From contig CAYFGP010000011.1 of assembly GCA_964342385.1 (NCBI GenBank), positions 1 through 64,000 of the forward strand: DNA of 64,000 nt, given 5' to 3'. This stretch comes from Oceanospirillum sp964342385. GTDB taxonomy: Bacteria; Pseudomonadota; Gammaproteobacteria; Pseudomonadales; Halomonadaceae. Each line of letters opens with the position of its first letter. Positions within the stretch are counted from its first letter, which is position 1. Shown here one piece after another: positions 1 through 10,149 of the stretch. The translations under genes were made by a program, and so were the position numbers. The notes beneath the pieces were generated by a model. That model ran no database searches, had not been told where the DNA came from, and worked only from the letters and a program-made list of their open reading frames with translations.

Positions 1-1010
1 CAGTGCACAACCATTTTTTTCAGCAACTGGTCTCCGGCGTGAAAACCTCGGGTTTCGTTAAACCACTTAAAGTTATCCAGATCAATTTGTAATAGTGTAA
101 TTTGTCCGCCTGGCTCATCAGAGACATAGTCAGAAATTTGTTGCTGGAAAAAGGTACGATTACCGATACCCGTAAGTTGGTCATTAAAAGCTAACTTCTC
201 AATGTTACGTACATTATTCTGAATCTGGACCGCCATATTTTTAAAAGATAGTCCCAGCCGACCAAATTCATCACCCTTATTGAGAATGTCGGGTAATTCC
301 CAACGCCCCAAAGCTAAGCTTTGTGAATAGTCCATTAATGCTTGCACAGGCCGGGTTACCGTATTGGATAACAGTGCACTTAGAATCAGTGCTAACAAGC
401 CAAAAGCAATCACCATATAAAACAAAAACAGCATAAACTGCTGCTCTGCACTATTAAGCACGGTACCAATGGCTTGCTCAGTTTCATGAACAGAGTGTTT
501 AACCGGTGCCAGAGATAACCACAGCAAGACACCACCAACCTGATCTCCTTGGTATAAGATTGGTTGGTTCATCAGGAGCTGATTATTCAACACCCTAAAG
601 CCAGACTGAGAAAGAGAGATGCGTACTGGCAGTAATGGCTCAACACTATTGCCAAAGCTATCTAGACCTGGGGTGCCATCATGCAAGACTTCGTAGTTAT
701 CATCATAGACCAGGGCTTGGCGTACCAAGGGCGTAGCAGAAACCAACTTAAGCTGCTCATTAATTGCTGATAAGTGCTGGTATTTAGCGGGAACAGACAG
801 GCTGGATGCCAGAGACTCTAATAATACTTCACTGCGGGTTATTACCTCATTAACCAAAGAATCATGTACTTTTTTCTGGCTAACATCGGAAATGGACTGA
901 TTCAGTCGCTGCAGCTCTCCGTATATCGCTGCAGAAAATAGCAACATCAGCATTAAGGCACCTGCCGAAAACAACAGCAAATAGCGCGCTCTTATAGGCA
1001 TCCTATTCAT
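1..1010 (-). CDS. Membrane diguanylate cyclase, 3' end outside window
   Basis: Partial gene running off the left edge; about 336 codons are visible. The start chosen is the ATG at 1010 (MNRMPIR), with a second in-frame ATG at 1001. The protein begins with a membrane segment (about residues 8-28), then a periplasmic sensory region of about 150 residues, a second membrane segment (about 195-220), a HAMP-like stretch with TRPVQALMDYSQSLA, and the start of a GGDEF domain (LAFNDQLTGIGNRTFF and IDLDNFKWFNE are recognisable). The GGDEF signature itself lies beyond the window, so catalytic competence cannot be judged, nor whether an EAL domain follows. It lies 113 bp downstream of the hybrid kinase on the same strand. 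Family assignment is firm; the sensed ligand is unknown. Confidence 0.85.
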   Translation of the reverse strand, partial: MNRMPIRARYLLLFSAGALMLMLLFSAAIYGELQRLNQSISDVSQKKVHDSLVNEVITRSEVLLESLASSLSVPAKYQHLSAINEQLKLVSATPLVRQALVYDDNYEVLHDGTPGLDSFGNSVEPLLPVRISLSQSGFRVLNNQLLMNQPILYQGDQVGGVLLWLSLAPVKHSVHETEQAIGTVLNSAEQQFMLFLFYMVIAFGLLALILSALLSNTVTRPVQALMDYSQSLALGRWELPDILNKGDEFGRLGLSFKNMAVQIQNNVRNIEKLAFNDQLTGIGNRTFFQQQISDYVSDEPGGQITLLQIDLDNFKWFNETRGFHAGDQLLKKMVVH

Positions 1011-1123
1011 TATGTAATGCTTCAACCACCTGAAAGATATAGAAAATTTCTTATTTATCAAAAAGATGACTGTTATTTTGTCATATTATGACGCATGACT
1101 AATAACGATCTCTTGCCTCCTCT

Positions 1124-4100
1124 TCAGCTTCTGTATCGTTCTATGACTGAAATCAATAGCTCGACATCTAATGGCTTACAGAGGTAGTCATCAAAACCCT
1201 GTTCAAAGGCCTGATCAATAAACTCCTGCTCAACGCGACCGCTCAGCGCTACAATAGGCACCTCTTGTCCTTCAGGCTGACTACGAATCACTTGCAGCAC
1301 CTCAGAACCCGATAAGCCCTGTAAGTTCATATCCAGCAACAATAAATCTGGGCTTTTATCTAAAAATAACCCGATACCTTCTTCCGCATCCGCAGCCTGA
1401 CGTACATTGATCTCACCAATTCGACCTGAACATTTCTGTAATATTTGCTGCAACATGCGACGACTAACGCTGTCGTCCTCGATATAGATCAGATCAAAGG
1501 AATGCTGGGTATCATTTCCATCCTGCACCTCAACCTTGTCTTGTACTCCATCATCGCCCTGTACCTCAGTATTGCTCTGCATCTTAGCATCACCCTGCAC
1601 TCCACTATTGTCCTGAGCAGAAGCGTTATCCCAATCATCACCAGCAGTGTGATCAAACTCCTCATTTTCAAACTTTTTCTGCCCAATATCTGTCCCTTGG
1701 GCGTCAAAGGCTGCTTCATCTTCTGGCTCTGAATCCCCTATCGAGGTTGAGATACCGTGGAGCGGCCCACCAACACTATTGTGCCGACCTGGGAAAACAA
1801 TAACTTGAGCACTTTCTTTTTCTCTTACATCGACATTATCTCTTATACTGCCATGCCTATCCTGAGCAGGAATCGCATCGGCAACTTTAAAAACAGAATC
1901 GCCAGTGCTGGCAACAGGATCTGATGCTGCAACATTGTTCAGTAATGCAGAAGAAACGTCGCTCTCTTCAGATAACACTCCACCGTTCTCATGAGTCACT
2001 TTTTGCTGAAGGCTTCCACTCTTCTGGGAGCTATTGGCTAAAGGTAAAGAAACAATAAAGCAACTGCCTACACCTATTTCAGATTCCACTTCAATAGTGC
2101 CGTGCATAGCCTCCACAAGATGCCGGGTCAAAGCCAAACCATTACCAATTCCCTTAGCATCAATGCCCTGAGCTGCCTCAAAAGGCATAAATAGCTTGTC
2201 TAAAAACTCACTTTCTATGCCACAGCCCGTATCCGTCACTTTAAAAATGCCAAAACAGTTTTCCTGCTCCAAAGTGACAGCTAGCACTCCGCCATCAGGG
2301 GTATACTCTATAGCATTATCCAGTAAGCTATTGATAACCTGAGCCAAACGTTTCTCATTGCCCTGCACATTAACAACTTCAGATGACAGATTAAGGTCTA
2401 GCCTCAGGCTTTTTGTATCAATTCGAGCGGCATACTGGCGAGTACATTCTTGTAGGATAAGGCCCACATCAACAGGGCTAAGCTCAACAGCTATCTGACG
2501 GCTTTCCAGCTGCGCCAGATCCAGAATTTGATCCACAAGAGATAGCATCTCTGTGCCCGAATGAACAATTTGCTGCATATGGAGCAGCTGCTCATCATTT
2601 AGATTCTCCTCATCCATTTCCATCAACTGGCCAAAGCCCAGAATAGCATTCAGAGGAGTGCGAAACTCATGGCTCATACGGGACAAGAACTGAGTTTTGG
2701 CTTGGTTAGCCAACTCGGCCCGATGCTTCTCCTTCTGCAACTTCTGCTCTGCCAGCAAGCGCTCCTGATCATTATCATAGCCCGCTAAAATTGTCGCACA
2801 GGTCGCAATCCAGGGTTCTAGCAAGGTCAAGTCTCGGCTCCAACCATGGCTATCCGTCAGAACCAGAGTAAACACCATCTGAATTTCATCCGCGGATAAG
2901 ATAGGTAACAGCATAATGCCTGGGGATGTGCCAATCTTTTCAGGCCATTGTTGGCTATCCAGTACACTATCCAATGCCAGAAACTCTGCCCGTAAAGGAC
3001 GGCCATGGTTATACCACTGAACCAGATAGCTTTCTGCTAGAGCTTGTATCTCACTATAAAAACTCTCAGGTAACTCATTACCCTGTTTTGCTTTTATTGC
3101 TGCCCAAGGCTCGCATGCTAACTGATTTTTTAGATGATGCGTCACCTGGTAACAACCGTAATCCGCCTGCATCAAAGCGACCAGATCATGCAGCTGCCCC
3201 ATCAGATCAGGAAGCTTCTCTTGATTACAGATAAAGCGTGTCTGCATGGTAGAAATGTAAGTCAGTAGACGGTTATTAAATTGTTGAATAAATTCTTGTT
3301 TTTTGCGCTCAGTAATATCTCGTACCAACACCATAATTTTCCTGGCAGAAGTACGGGCAAAACGCAGCTCCAAAATCTGGCTCTGCTGATCAACCAGACG
3401 TGTGACCTCACAGAAGTAGCGAGCGTCGGCATCACAGTTTTCAGCGATTAAAACACTTTCCAGCGCTTCTGAAGACAATGCCGGGAATAAATCAAATAAG
3501 CTTTGGCCATCATGTAGGTGCTGTAACAGGGGACCACTTTTGGGTTGCTGGAAATTCACCAACTCAAAACGGGGATTTAAAACCAACAATAGATCAGGTA
3601 GTGACTCCAGCAGCGCTTCATTTTCCGCCTCTCGGACCACTAACTCCTGAGAGGTCACTGATAGTTTATCTGCCAATTGAATACTGTTTCTATGCAGCTC
3701 AAACTCGAGCTCTTTCCGAACACTGATATCCCGTGCAAACATACAGACATAGGTATTAAAGCCATCTTGATAAAAACTCATATGACTTTCAGCTGGGAAG
3801 GAATGCCCAGTCCGTTTCATCAAACGGGATTCCAGCTGAACTCGCTCACCGCGACGCACCCGATCCCAAAGCAGATGCCAGCCATCCACACTCAAAGAGG
3901 TATCTACATCTTTTAAATGCAGTTCGCCCAGCTCTTCAGATGCGTATTCTAAAATGGCCTGAGCAGTCTGATTAGCGAAAACGATCTTTCCTTCCTGATT
4001 GACCCATAACACTAACTCTGCAGCTTGATCCAATGCCCGGCTTCGACACTCCTGCTGCATCTCCTGAGCCCGTCTCTGAGTTACATCATCCAGCTCAATG

Positions 4101-5335
4101 ACAATGCTTTCGACCGGCGCATTGTGGGCTTTAAAACGGCATGACAACCAGCGCGTATTGTCACCGGATCCCCACTGCCCCACATATAACAGGTCATTCT
4201 TGCCAAGCAATAAACGGGATAAATCTGGTGCAGCTTCGCCGTCATTTGTTTGCAAGGTCAATATGAACTCCAACAACAGAGTGTGCATCTCACCTTTGCC
4301 CACCAGATTAGGGCCCGCCAGCATCTCCGCCGCCCTGATGTTATAGCTCAGGATATCCCCATGGCGATCCAGTAACAGTACGCCTCTCTGACTCTGTTTA
4401 TAAACCAGCTCACTCAACACATCGCCATCGATGACTATTTTCCTGGTGCGTAGACGAATCACTAACAGCAATATCAAACCGGTCAAAGCAGCACTACCGG
4501 TCACAAGCATTACCCAGTGCATCACTGATAGCTGCTGAGTGAGCGGCTGAGCCTTATACAAAACCTTAAACTCAAGAGGAAAGCGGGACCCCGTCCAGCT
4601 CGCGGTAATCTGCCCGGCAGAAGGTGCTTGCCACTCTCCCGATGACATCACCAACTGCTCACGGGAAAACACCTGTAACGCCTGCACATCCTCATGCAAA
4701 ACATTTCGCAGCAACTGATTCAGCTCTCGTTGGGTATTAATGGCAAAAGACAGGACAGCCTGCATACCATGACCTGATACGACAGGGGAGGCGATTAACA
4801 ATTGAGGCTGCCCTTTAGCATAGATCCCCTTCTCTGTACGACTGGGTTCTGGGTTGTTATAAGGCAACAACCATTGGGTGCGCCCTTTCCATAATGGCGA
4901 GAAGACTGAAGGAAACTGAGCAATTGGTGATTTCAGACCGAGCTGATTATTCCGCTGCGATGCTCGTATATAGCCCAGACGCCCAACAATGGCGTAACCA
5001 TCAATTTGACTGGACTTTAGTAAAGGGGCAAAGAAGTTTCTTAATGCGACCTGAGCAGGTTGTTTTACCAAATCGGGGCGATTTGCAGGCAGCTGGTTCA
5101 ACTCTTCAGCATACTCGACTACTTGAGGGAAGTGAGCCCATACACCGACTAAGCGTCTTTGCTCTTCAATCCAATCAGCCACCAGCTCATTACTGATTTT
5201 AAGTTGCTGAACGGCCTGTTGTTTACGGGATTCCAGCTCAGCCTGCTGTAGTAAATAAAACCCTAGCCCAGTCACCAGCACTATTATGCTTAGAACCACA
5301 GGTAATACCCACTGAGATCGCTTTTCCGTATGCAT
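1124..5335 (-). CDS. Hybrid sensor histidine kinase, PAS repeats plus receiver
   Basis: A 1403-aa membrane histidine kinase. In order: membrane segment (about 10-30), periplasmic sensor, second membrane segment (about 273-297), several PAS-like domains (about 310-700), a GAF-like stretch, HisKA with phospho-acceptor His889 (SHEFRTPLNAIL), HATPase with N box (LLDNAIEY) and G boxes (DTGCGIE, GIGNGLAL), a long acidic Ser/Gln/Asp linker (about 1115-1280), and a C-terminal receiver (about 1281-1403) with acidic pair D1287/D1288, phospho-acceptor Asp in LLLLDMNL (about 1335) and the Lys of CKPLD. Autophosphorylation followed by intramolecular relay to the receiver is expected. No output domain or HPt is present, so a separate HPt or regulator must exist elsewhere. 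The linker carries a degenerate VQGD/VQD repeat (about 1237-1275). The signal is unknown. Confidence 0.92.
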   Translation of the reverse strand: MHTEKRSQWVLPVVLSIIVLVTGLGFYLLQQAELESRKQQAVQQLKISNELVADWIEEQRRLVGVWAHFPQVVEYAEELNQLPANRPDLVKQPAQVALRNFFAPLLKSSQIDGYAIVGRLGYIRASQRNNQLGLKSPIAQFPSVFSPLWKGRTQWLLPYNNPEPSRTEKGIYAKGQPQLLIASPVVSGHGMQAVLSFAINTQRELNQLLRNVLHEDVQALQVFSREQLVMSSGEWQAPSAGQITASWTGSRFPLEFKVLYKAQPLTQQLSVMHWVMLVTGSAALTGLILLLVIRLRTRKIVIDGDVLSELVYKQSQRGVLLLDRHGDILSYNIRAAEMLAGPNLVGKGEMHTLLLEFILTLQTNDGEAAPDLSRLLLGKNDLLYVGQWGSGDNTRWLSCRFKAHNAPVESIVIELDDVTQRRAQEMQQECRSRALDQAAELVLWVNQEGKIVFANQTAQAILEYASEELGELHLKDVDTSLSVDGWHLLWDRVRRGERVQLESRLMKRTGHSFPAESHMSFYQDGFNTYVCMFARDISVRKELEFELHRNSIQLADKLSVTSQELVVREAENEALLESLPDLLLVLNPRFELVNFQQPKSGPLLQHLHDGQSLFDLFPALSSEALESVLIAENCDADARYFCEVTRLVDQQSQILELRFARTSARKIMVLVRDITERKKQEFIQQFNNRLLTYISTMQTRFICNQEKLPDLMGQLHDLVALMQADYGCYQVTHHLKNQLACEPWAAIKAKQGNELPESFYSEIQALAESYLVQWYNHGRPLRAEFLALDSVLDSQQWPEKIGTSPGIMLLPILSADEIQMVFTLVLTDSHGWSRDLTLLEPWIATCATILAGYDNDQERLLAEQKLQKEKHRAELANQAKTQFLSRMSHEFRTPLNAILGFGQLMEMDEENLNDEQLLHMQQIVHSGTEMLSLVDQILDLAQLESRQIAVELSPVDVGLILQECTRQYAARIDTKSLRLDLNLSSEVVNVQGNEKRLAQVINSLLDNAIEYTPDGGVLAVTLEQENCFGIFKVTDTGCGIESEFLDKLFMPFEAAQGIDAKGIGNGLALTRHLVEAMHGTIEVESEIGVGSCFIVSLPLANSSQKSGSLQQKVTHENGGVLSEESDVSSALLNNVAASDPVASTGDSVFKVADAIPAQDRHGSIRDNVDVREKESAQVIVFPGRHNSVGGPLHGISTSIGDSEPEDEAAFDAQGTDIGQKKFENEEFDHTAGDDWDNASAQDNSGVQGDAKMQSNTEVQGDDGVQDKVEVQDGNDTQHSFDLIYIEDDSVSRRMLQQILQKCSGRIGEINVRQAADAEEGIGLFLDKSPDLLLLDMNLQGLSGSEVLQVIRSQPEGQEVPIVALSGRVEQEFIDQAFEQGFDDYLCKPLDVELLISVIERYRS

Positions 5336-5801
5336 TTTTATACCTTGATACCGGTGCTCTGGTTAAGACTCTTGCTACTCTGTTGTTACTACTCTGCTAA
5401 AGCCTTTTGGGCGACAAAACAAGGGCCATTTCAGCAATCAGGTGCAATACTTACCTAAACAAGTTTATTTCGCTATTCTTTGGAAAACTTGTTCTGGAGC
5501 GATTTGTTTAGCGATTGATTAAGAATCTCCCCTCTCACAATAGAGGCGGTATTATTCTCTGAAACCTTGTCATCGGATGTCCTTATTCTTTTCTAATATA
5601 GAAGCAGGACAGCAGCATCACAACGAGGAAACTCGCCACTTTAACAGTTATGCTACAAAAAATTTGTAATATTGCCTTTAATTCAATGGATTATAGCCCT
5701 ATATAGGCAATCCGGGGAGTCTCTGAAGCAGTCCTTTATAGCCTGATTTGGTTAGCACTTCCCTAAGAACAATGAGCAACCTGAAGTAATTGGAGGCTGC
5801 A
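5336..5801. other. Intergenic region between divergent kinase and smrA
   Basis: Promoter-bearing spacer of 466 bp with no convincing ORF. It contains a weak dyad at about 5452-5514 (CTAAACAA on the left, TTGTTTAG on the right) that recalls the palindromic elements described elsewhere but is too degraded to assign. I see nothing else in it. Confidence 0.4.
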
Positions 5802-6410
5802 ATGGCTGACCAGGACGATGATCTAGACTACTTTATGCGCGAGATGCGCGGCGTAGTCCCAATCAAAAAAGAGAACAAAGCGGAATTAAAAAGCACCGCA
5901 AAAGAGGATGCTCAAACTCTCGAGGCCCGCAGACAGGCCGCACTGCAGGAAACCGAAGAAGATAGCAATTTCCTGTCTGAAGAATACGTTGATCTTCTGG
6001 GTCCCTTCGATCCAGTGGAATACAAAAAAGACGGTGTACAGGAAGGGGTTTATAAACGCCTGAAACAGGGAAAATATCCCGTTGATGCGGCCCTGAATCT
6101 ACAGAAAAAGCCGGTGGAAGTGTGTCGAGGTGAGGTTTTTCAGTTTATCGAAGACTGCTACAAACACGATATTCGTGTTGCCCTAATCACCTTTGGCCGT
6201 GGCGATAGCCCTCAGTCCCTGCCTTGCGTGGTGAAAAGCTATCTGGCCAAATGGCTTCCTCAGTTCTCTCAAGTGATTGCGGTCAACAGCGCCCTAAAGA
6301 CCCAAGGAGGCATCGGAGCCTTATATGTACTTCTCAAGAAAAGCGAGAAGCAAAAGGCCATCAACCGAGACCGGCATATCAAGCAAGGCCGACAGCCGAA
6401 AAATGGCTAA
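5802..6410 (+). CDS. smrA: Smr-domain protein, SmrA type
   Basis: A 202-aa protein of the SmrA/YdaL family, whose C-terminal Smr domain is related to the MutS2 nuclease domain. Visible features are an acidic, charged N-terminal half, then the Smr core beginning LNLQKKPVEVCRGEVFQFI, the glycine loop ITFGRGD and the terminal GGIGALYVLLKK strand. The LDLHG motif of other Smr proteins is replaced by LNLQ, as is usual in SmrA-type members, so nuclease activity is uncertain. The ATG at 5802 is preferred over the TTG at 5790 because GGAG at 5792-5795 sits at normal spacing from it. It converges on uvrB across a shared terminator. Confidence 0.85.
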   Translation: MADQDDDLDYFMREMRGVVPIKKENKAELKSTAKEDAQTLEARRQAALQETEEDSNFLSEEYVDLLGPFDPVEYKKDGVQEGVYKRLKQGKYPVDAALNLQKKPVEVCRGEVFQFIEDCYKHDIRVALITFGRGDSPQSLPCVVKSYLAKWLPQFSQVIAVNSALKTQGGIGALYVLLKKSEKQKAINRDRHIKQGRQPKNG

Positions 6411-6464
6411 AGGCTAAGATAGACTATGAGGCTGGAACATATTTAAAGCTTGAAGATAAAAAGC

Positions 6465-6498
6465 AAACGGGCCTGAGGAAAACTTCAGGCCCGTTTTT
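6465..6498. terminator. Bidirectional terminator between smrA and uvrB
   Basis: Perfect 12-bp stem AAACGGGCCTGA / TCAGGCCCGTTT with an 8-nt loop (6477-6484), flanked by an A-tract on the left and a T-tract on the right. It can therefore end transcription of both convergent genes. Confidence 0.9.
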
Positions 6499-6533
6499 AT
6501 TTGAATCGCGAAATCTCGGTTCAAACAGAATGC

Positions 6534-8555
6534 TTACTGCATTAACTTGGCATTTAGACGCTGAATCTCATCCCTAAGCTTGGCTGCCAGTTCAAACTCC
6601 AGATTACGAGATGCTTCGTACATCTTGTCTTCCAGTTTACCGATCTGCTTAGCAAGATCTTTAGGCGATAAGGTATCGGCATTAACCTGATATTCCGCGG
6701 CTTCTTCAGCCACTTTACGTTTTTTGTTGCTGATTTTCTTACCTGGAATCTGCGCCCCTTCCAGAATATCCGCCACATTTTTCTTCACACTTTGCGGAGT
6801 AATGCCTTTCGATTCGTTAAAGGCGATCTGTTTTTCCCGGCGACGCTGAGTTTCGTCGATAGAACGTTGCATGGAACCCGTAATCTTATCGCCGTAAAGA
6901 ATCGCTTTACCGTTTACATTACGGGCAGCACGACCAATAGTCTGAATAAGAGAACGATCCGAGCGCAGGAAACCCTCTTTATCCGCATCCAGAATCGCGA
7001 CCAGAGATACCTCTGGCATATCCAAACCTTCCCGCAGCAAGTTAATACCCACCAGCACATCAAACTCACCCAGACGCAGATCCCGGATAATTTCCACTCG
7101 TTCTACAGTATCGATATCCGAATGCAGATAACGCACCCGCACACCATGCTCAGACAGATAATCAGTCAGATCTTCTGACATACGTTTGGTTAGAGTGGTA
7201 ACCAGCACACGATCCCCCATACCGACACGATCGTTGATCTCTGATAGCAGATCATCTACCTGAGTACTGGCGGGACGTACTTCAATTTCGGGGTCCAGCA
7301 GGCCCGTAGGACGCACCACCTGCTCCACTACCTGACCTTCGTGTTCCGCCTCGTAGTTGCCCGGTGTCGCAGAGACAAAAATCATCTGCGGCGAGATCTG
7401 CTCCCACTCCTCAAACTTCATTGGACGGTTGTCCAACGCCGAGGGCAGACGGAAACCATACTCTACCAAAGTTTCTTTACGGGAACGGTCACCCCGGTAC
7501 ATCGCGCCTAATTGGGGCACAGTCACGTGAGACTCATCGATAAACAGCAGCGCATTATCCGGCAGATAATCAAAGAACGTTGGTGGCGCATTACCCTCAC
7601 CACGGCCGGACAGATAGCGGGAGTAGTTTTCAATACCCGAGCAGAAACCCAGCTCCAGCATCATCTCTACATCGTACAGGGTGCGCTGCTCAATACGTTG
7701 CGCTTCCACCAGCTTGTCGTGTTTGCGGAACCACTCGATGCGCTCGCGCAGTTCATCTTTGATTTTTTCTGTCGCTTCAATCACCGTCTCACGAGGCGTC
7801 GCATAGTGGGTTTTGGGATAAATGGTCACCCGTGGCAATTTACGCAGCTGTTCCCCAGTCAGTGGATCAAAAATAGAGATCGACTCCACTTCATCATCAA
7901 ACAGCTCAACACGAACCGCTTCTTTCTCCGATTCTGCCGGGAAGATATCGATCACATCCCCCCGTACCCGATAGGTCGCACGGCGGAAATCCAGATCATT
8001 ACGGGTGTATTGCAGCTCAGCCAGGCGACGCAACATTTGACGCTGATCGATACGATCACCCCGGTCGATATGCAGTACCATTTTCAGGTAGGACTTAGGG
8101 TCACCCAGACCATAGATGGCGGATACTGTGGCAACAATCAAAGAATCCTGACGCTCCAGCAAGGCTTTGGTCGCCGACAGTCGCATCTGCTCAATATGTT
8201 CGTTAATGGAGGCATCTTTATCGATAAAGGTGTCCGACGCCGGAACATAAGCCTCTGGCTGGTAGTAATCGTAGTAGGAGACAAAATATTCCACCGCGTT
8301 GTCGGGGAAAAACTCCTTAAATTCACCGTATAACTGGGCAGCCAATGTCTTGTTATGAGCCAGGATAATGGTCGGACGCTGAGTTTTCTCAACGATATTA
8401 GCCATGGTAAAGGTCTTACCAGACCCAGTTACACCCAGTAACGTTTGATGCAATAAACCACTGTCCAGGCCCTGCGACAACGCCTCAATGGCGGTCGGCT
8501 GATCACCCGCTGGTTTAAAACGAGAGTTAAGTCTAAATTTTTTCTGATTTTCCAT
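6534..8555 (-). CDS. uvrB: UvrABC excinuclease subunit B
   Basis: A 673-aa protein of full family length. UvrB is the damage-verification helicase of nucleotide excision repair; it is loaded by UvrA and recruits UvrC. Visible features are Walker A GVTGSGKT (41-48), the beta-hairpin region YFVSYYDYYQPEAYVP, the helicase C-terminal motif QTIGRAARN, and the C-terminal UVR motif (last about 40 residues) that contacts UvrC. It is divergent from the aminotransferase gene across about 200 bp. I found no recognisable CTGT-N8-ACAG LexA box in that spacer, so SOS control is not supported by the sequence shown. Confidence 0.98.
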   Translation of the reverse strand: MENQKKFRLNSRFKPAGDQPTAIEALSQGLDSGLLHQTLLGVTGSGKTFTMANIVEKTQRPTIILAHNKTLAAQLYGEFKEFFPDNAVEYFVSYYDYYQPEAYVPASDTFIDKDASINEHIEQMRLSATKALLERQDSLIVATVSAIYGLGDPKSYLKMVLHIDRGDRIDQRQMLRRLAELQYTRNDLDFRRATYRVRGDVIDIFPAESEKEAVRVELFDDEVESISIFDPLTGEQLRKLPRVTIYPKTHYATPRETVIEATEKIKDELRERIEWFRKHDKLVEAQRIEQRTLYDVEMMLELGFCSGIENYSRYLSGRGEGNAPPTFFDYLPDNALLFIDESHVTVPQLGAMYRGDRSRKETLVEYGFRLPSALDNRPMKFEEWEQISPQMIFVSATPGNYEAEHEGQVVEQVVRPTGLLDPEIEVRPASTQVDDLLSEINDRVGMGDRVLVTTLTKRMSEDLTDYLSEHGVRVRYLHSDIDTVERVEIIRDLRLGEFDVLVGINLLREGLDMPEVSLVAILDADKEGFLRSDRSLIQTIGRAARNVNGKAILYGDKITGSMQRSIDETQRRREKQIAFNESKGITPQSVKKNVADILEGAQIPGKKISNKKRKVAEEAAEYQVNADTLSPKDLAKQIGKLEDKMYEASRNLEFELAAKLRDEIQRLNAKLMQ

Positions 8556-8753
8556 GATTTAGCAGATCAAAAGTTTGTTTATTACATCATTGACAGGAAA
8601 GATATCTAAAATACTTATTTAACGTTGTAAGCGTTGATAAGCACACACTTTTTTACCGTTTTAATACTTCACGACAGGCCATCATCTCTGTATGATTTGA
8701 CCTGCAAAAACGCCTATTTTCTGACTGAAAATATTTATTTTGAGGATATCAGC

Positions 8754-9938
8754 TTGGACGTACAACTGTCAGATCGCGTACAGTCAATTAAACCATCTCC
8801 GACTCTAGCGGTCACCAACCGTGCAGCAGAACTTCGCGCAGCAGGCAAAGACATTATTGGTCTGGGTGCTGGCGAACCTGACTTCGACACCCCACAACAT
8901 ATTAAAGACGCTGCGATTGCGGCCATTACGAATGGTCAGACAAAATACACCGCCGTCGATGGTACGCCAAGCCTGAAAAAAGCCATTATTGATAAGTTTA
9001 ATCGCGATAATGGTCTTCAGTACGAAGCAAACCAAATTCTGGTTTCATCCGGTGGTAAACAGAGCTTCTTCAATCTATCGCTGGCTCTGATCAATCCAGG
9101 CGATGAAGTCATCATTCCTGCACCTTACTGGGTATCTTACCCGGACATGGTGATCGTAGCGGAAGGTAAGCCGGTTATTATCGAGACCGGTGCCGATACT
9201 CGCTTCAAGATCACTGCTGAGCAGTTGGAAGCGGCGATTACGCCAAAAACCAAACTGGTAGTACTGAACAGCCCATCCAACCCAAGCGGCATGGCTTATA
9301 CTCTGGAAGAGCTGAAGTCTCTGGGTGAAGTGCTGAAGAAGCACCCACACGTGATGATCGCTTCTGACGATATGTATGAGCACATCCTGTGGACCGAAGA
9401 GAAGTTCTGCAACATTCTGAATGCTTGCCCAGAACTGTATGAGCGCACTTTCGTACTGAACGGCGTTTCCAAAGCTTACAGCATGACAGGCTGGCGTATC
9501 GGTTACGCTGCGGGTCCTGCGAAAGTGATTGGCGCGATGAAGAAGATTCAGTCTCAGAGCACCTCTAACCCTTGTTCCGTATCTCAGGCTGCTGCTGAAG
9601 CCGCGCTGAACGGTTCACAGGCGTGTGTTGCCGAGATGCTGGTATCGTTCAAAGAGCGTCACGACTTTGTTGTGGGTCGCCTGAATGAACTGCCAGGTGT
9701 TAACTGTCAGCCAGGTGACGGTACTTTCTACGCATTTGCTGACTTCTCTGAAGCCATCACTAACCTCGACGGCGTTGAAACCGACGTTGAGTTTGCAGAA
9801 GTACTGCTGGAACAAGCTGGTGTAGCTCTGGTTCCAGGCTCTGCTTTCGGTACCCCAGGTTGTATGCGTCTGTCCTTTGCTACTAGCAAAGAGATTCTGA
9901 CCGACGCTCTGGACCGTCTGGCAAAAGCACTGGCTTAA
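8754..9938 (+). CDS. Class I aminotransferase, aspartate aminotransferase type
   Basis: A 394-aa PLP-dependent aminotransferase of the I-gamma subgroup (AatA/AspC-like), interconverting aspartate and oxaloacetate with 2-oxoglutarate/glutamate as partner. Visible features are the N-terminal GLGAGEPDFDTP motif, the NSPSNPSG asparagine motif, PLP lysine K240 in NGVSKAYSMTGWRIGY, and the C-terminal arginine of MRLSFATS. The reading frame is open further upstream, to an ATG at 8634. I choose the TTG at 8754 because it follows TGAGGA by 7 nt and gives the family N-terminus (LDVQLSDRVQSIKPS); the longer version would read through the promoter region. Exact substrate preference cannot be read from the sequence. 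Confidence 0.92.
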   Translation: MDVQLSDRVQSIKPSPTLAVTNRAAELRAAGKDIIGLGAGEPDFDTPQHIKDAAIAAITNGQTKYTAVDGTPSLKKAIIDKFNRDNGLQYEANQILVSSGGKQSFFNLSLALINPGDEVIIPAPYWVSYPDMVIVAEGKPVIIETGADTRFKITAEQLEAAITPKTKLVVLNSPSNPSGMAYTLEELKSLGEVLKKHPHVMIASDDMYEHILWTEEKFCNILNACPELYERTFVLNGVSKAYSMTGWRIGYAAGPAKVIGAMKKIQSQSTSNPCSVSQAAAEAALNGSQACVAEMLVSFKERHDFVVGRLNELPGVNCQPGDGTFYAFADFSEAITNLDGVETDVEFAEVLLEQAGVALVPGSAFGTPGCMRLSFATSKEILTDALDRLAKALA

Positions 9939-9992
9939 TCGCCCTGCTTGCGGCTTAAACTACTTTAGGCCGCACCAGAAAAAGAGCAAAAG

Positions 9993-10024
9993 AAAAGCGC
10001 ATTGCCCAGGCAATGCGCTTTTTT
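9993..10024. terminator. Terminator after aminotransferase gene
   Basis: Stem AAAAGCGCATTGC / GCAATGCGCTTTT with a CCAG loop, followed by a T-run (to 10024) and preceded by an A-rich stretch. It can serve the aminotransferase on the plus strand and yaeQ on the minus strand. Confidence 0.88.
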
Positions 10025-10149
10025 ACTTTCTATAACAAGAAGGTTAATCGCTCGGAAGAGAGTAATCTCCGACTTACATTAGGCAGCCCAGATCCAGTTG
10101 CCTCGACTCAGCTACCCATACCCAACCAAGCAACTCCTACGATACAGGC

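Noticed and set aside
5452..5514. Possible eighth palindromic repeat (CTAAACAA ... TTGTTTAG)
   Set aside because: Only short arm segments agree and the core does not match the other copies; too degraded to count.
8567..8650. Fragment ATAAGCACACACTT identical to the end of repeat copy A, near uvrB
   Set aside because: The other half and the core are not recognisable, so it may be a chance match or a remnant.
8556..8753. LexA/SOS box before uvrB
   Set aside because: No CTGT-N8-ACAG or near match was found in the spacer.
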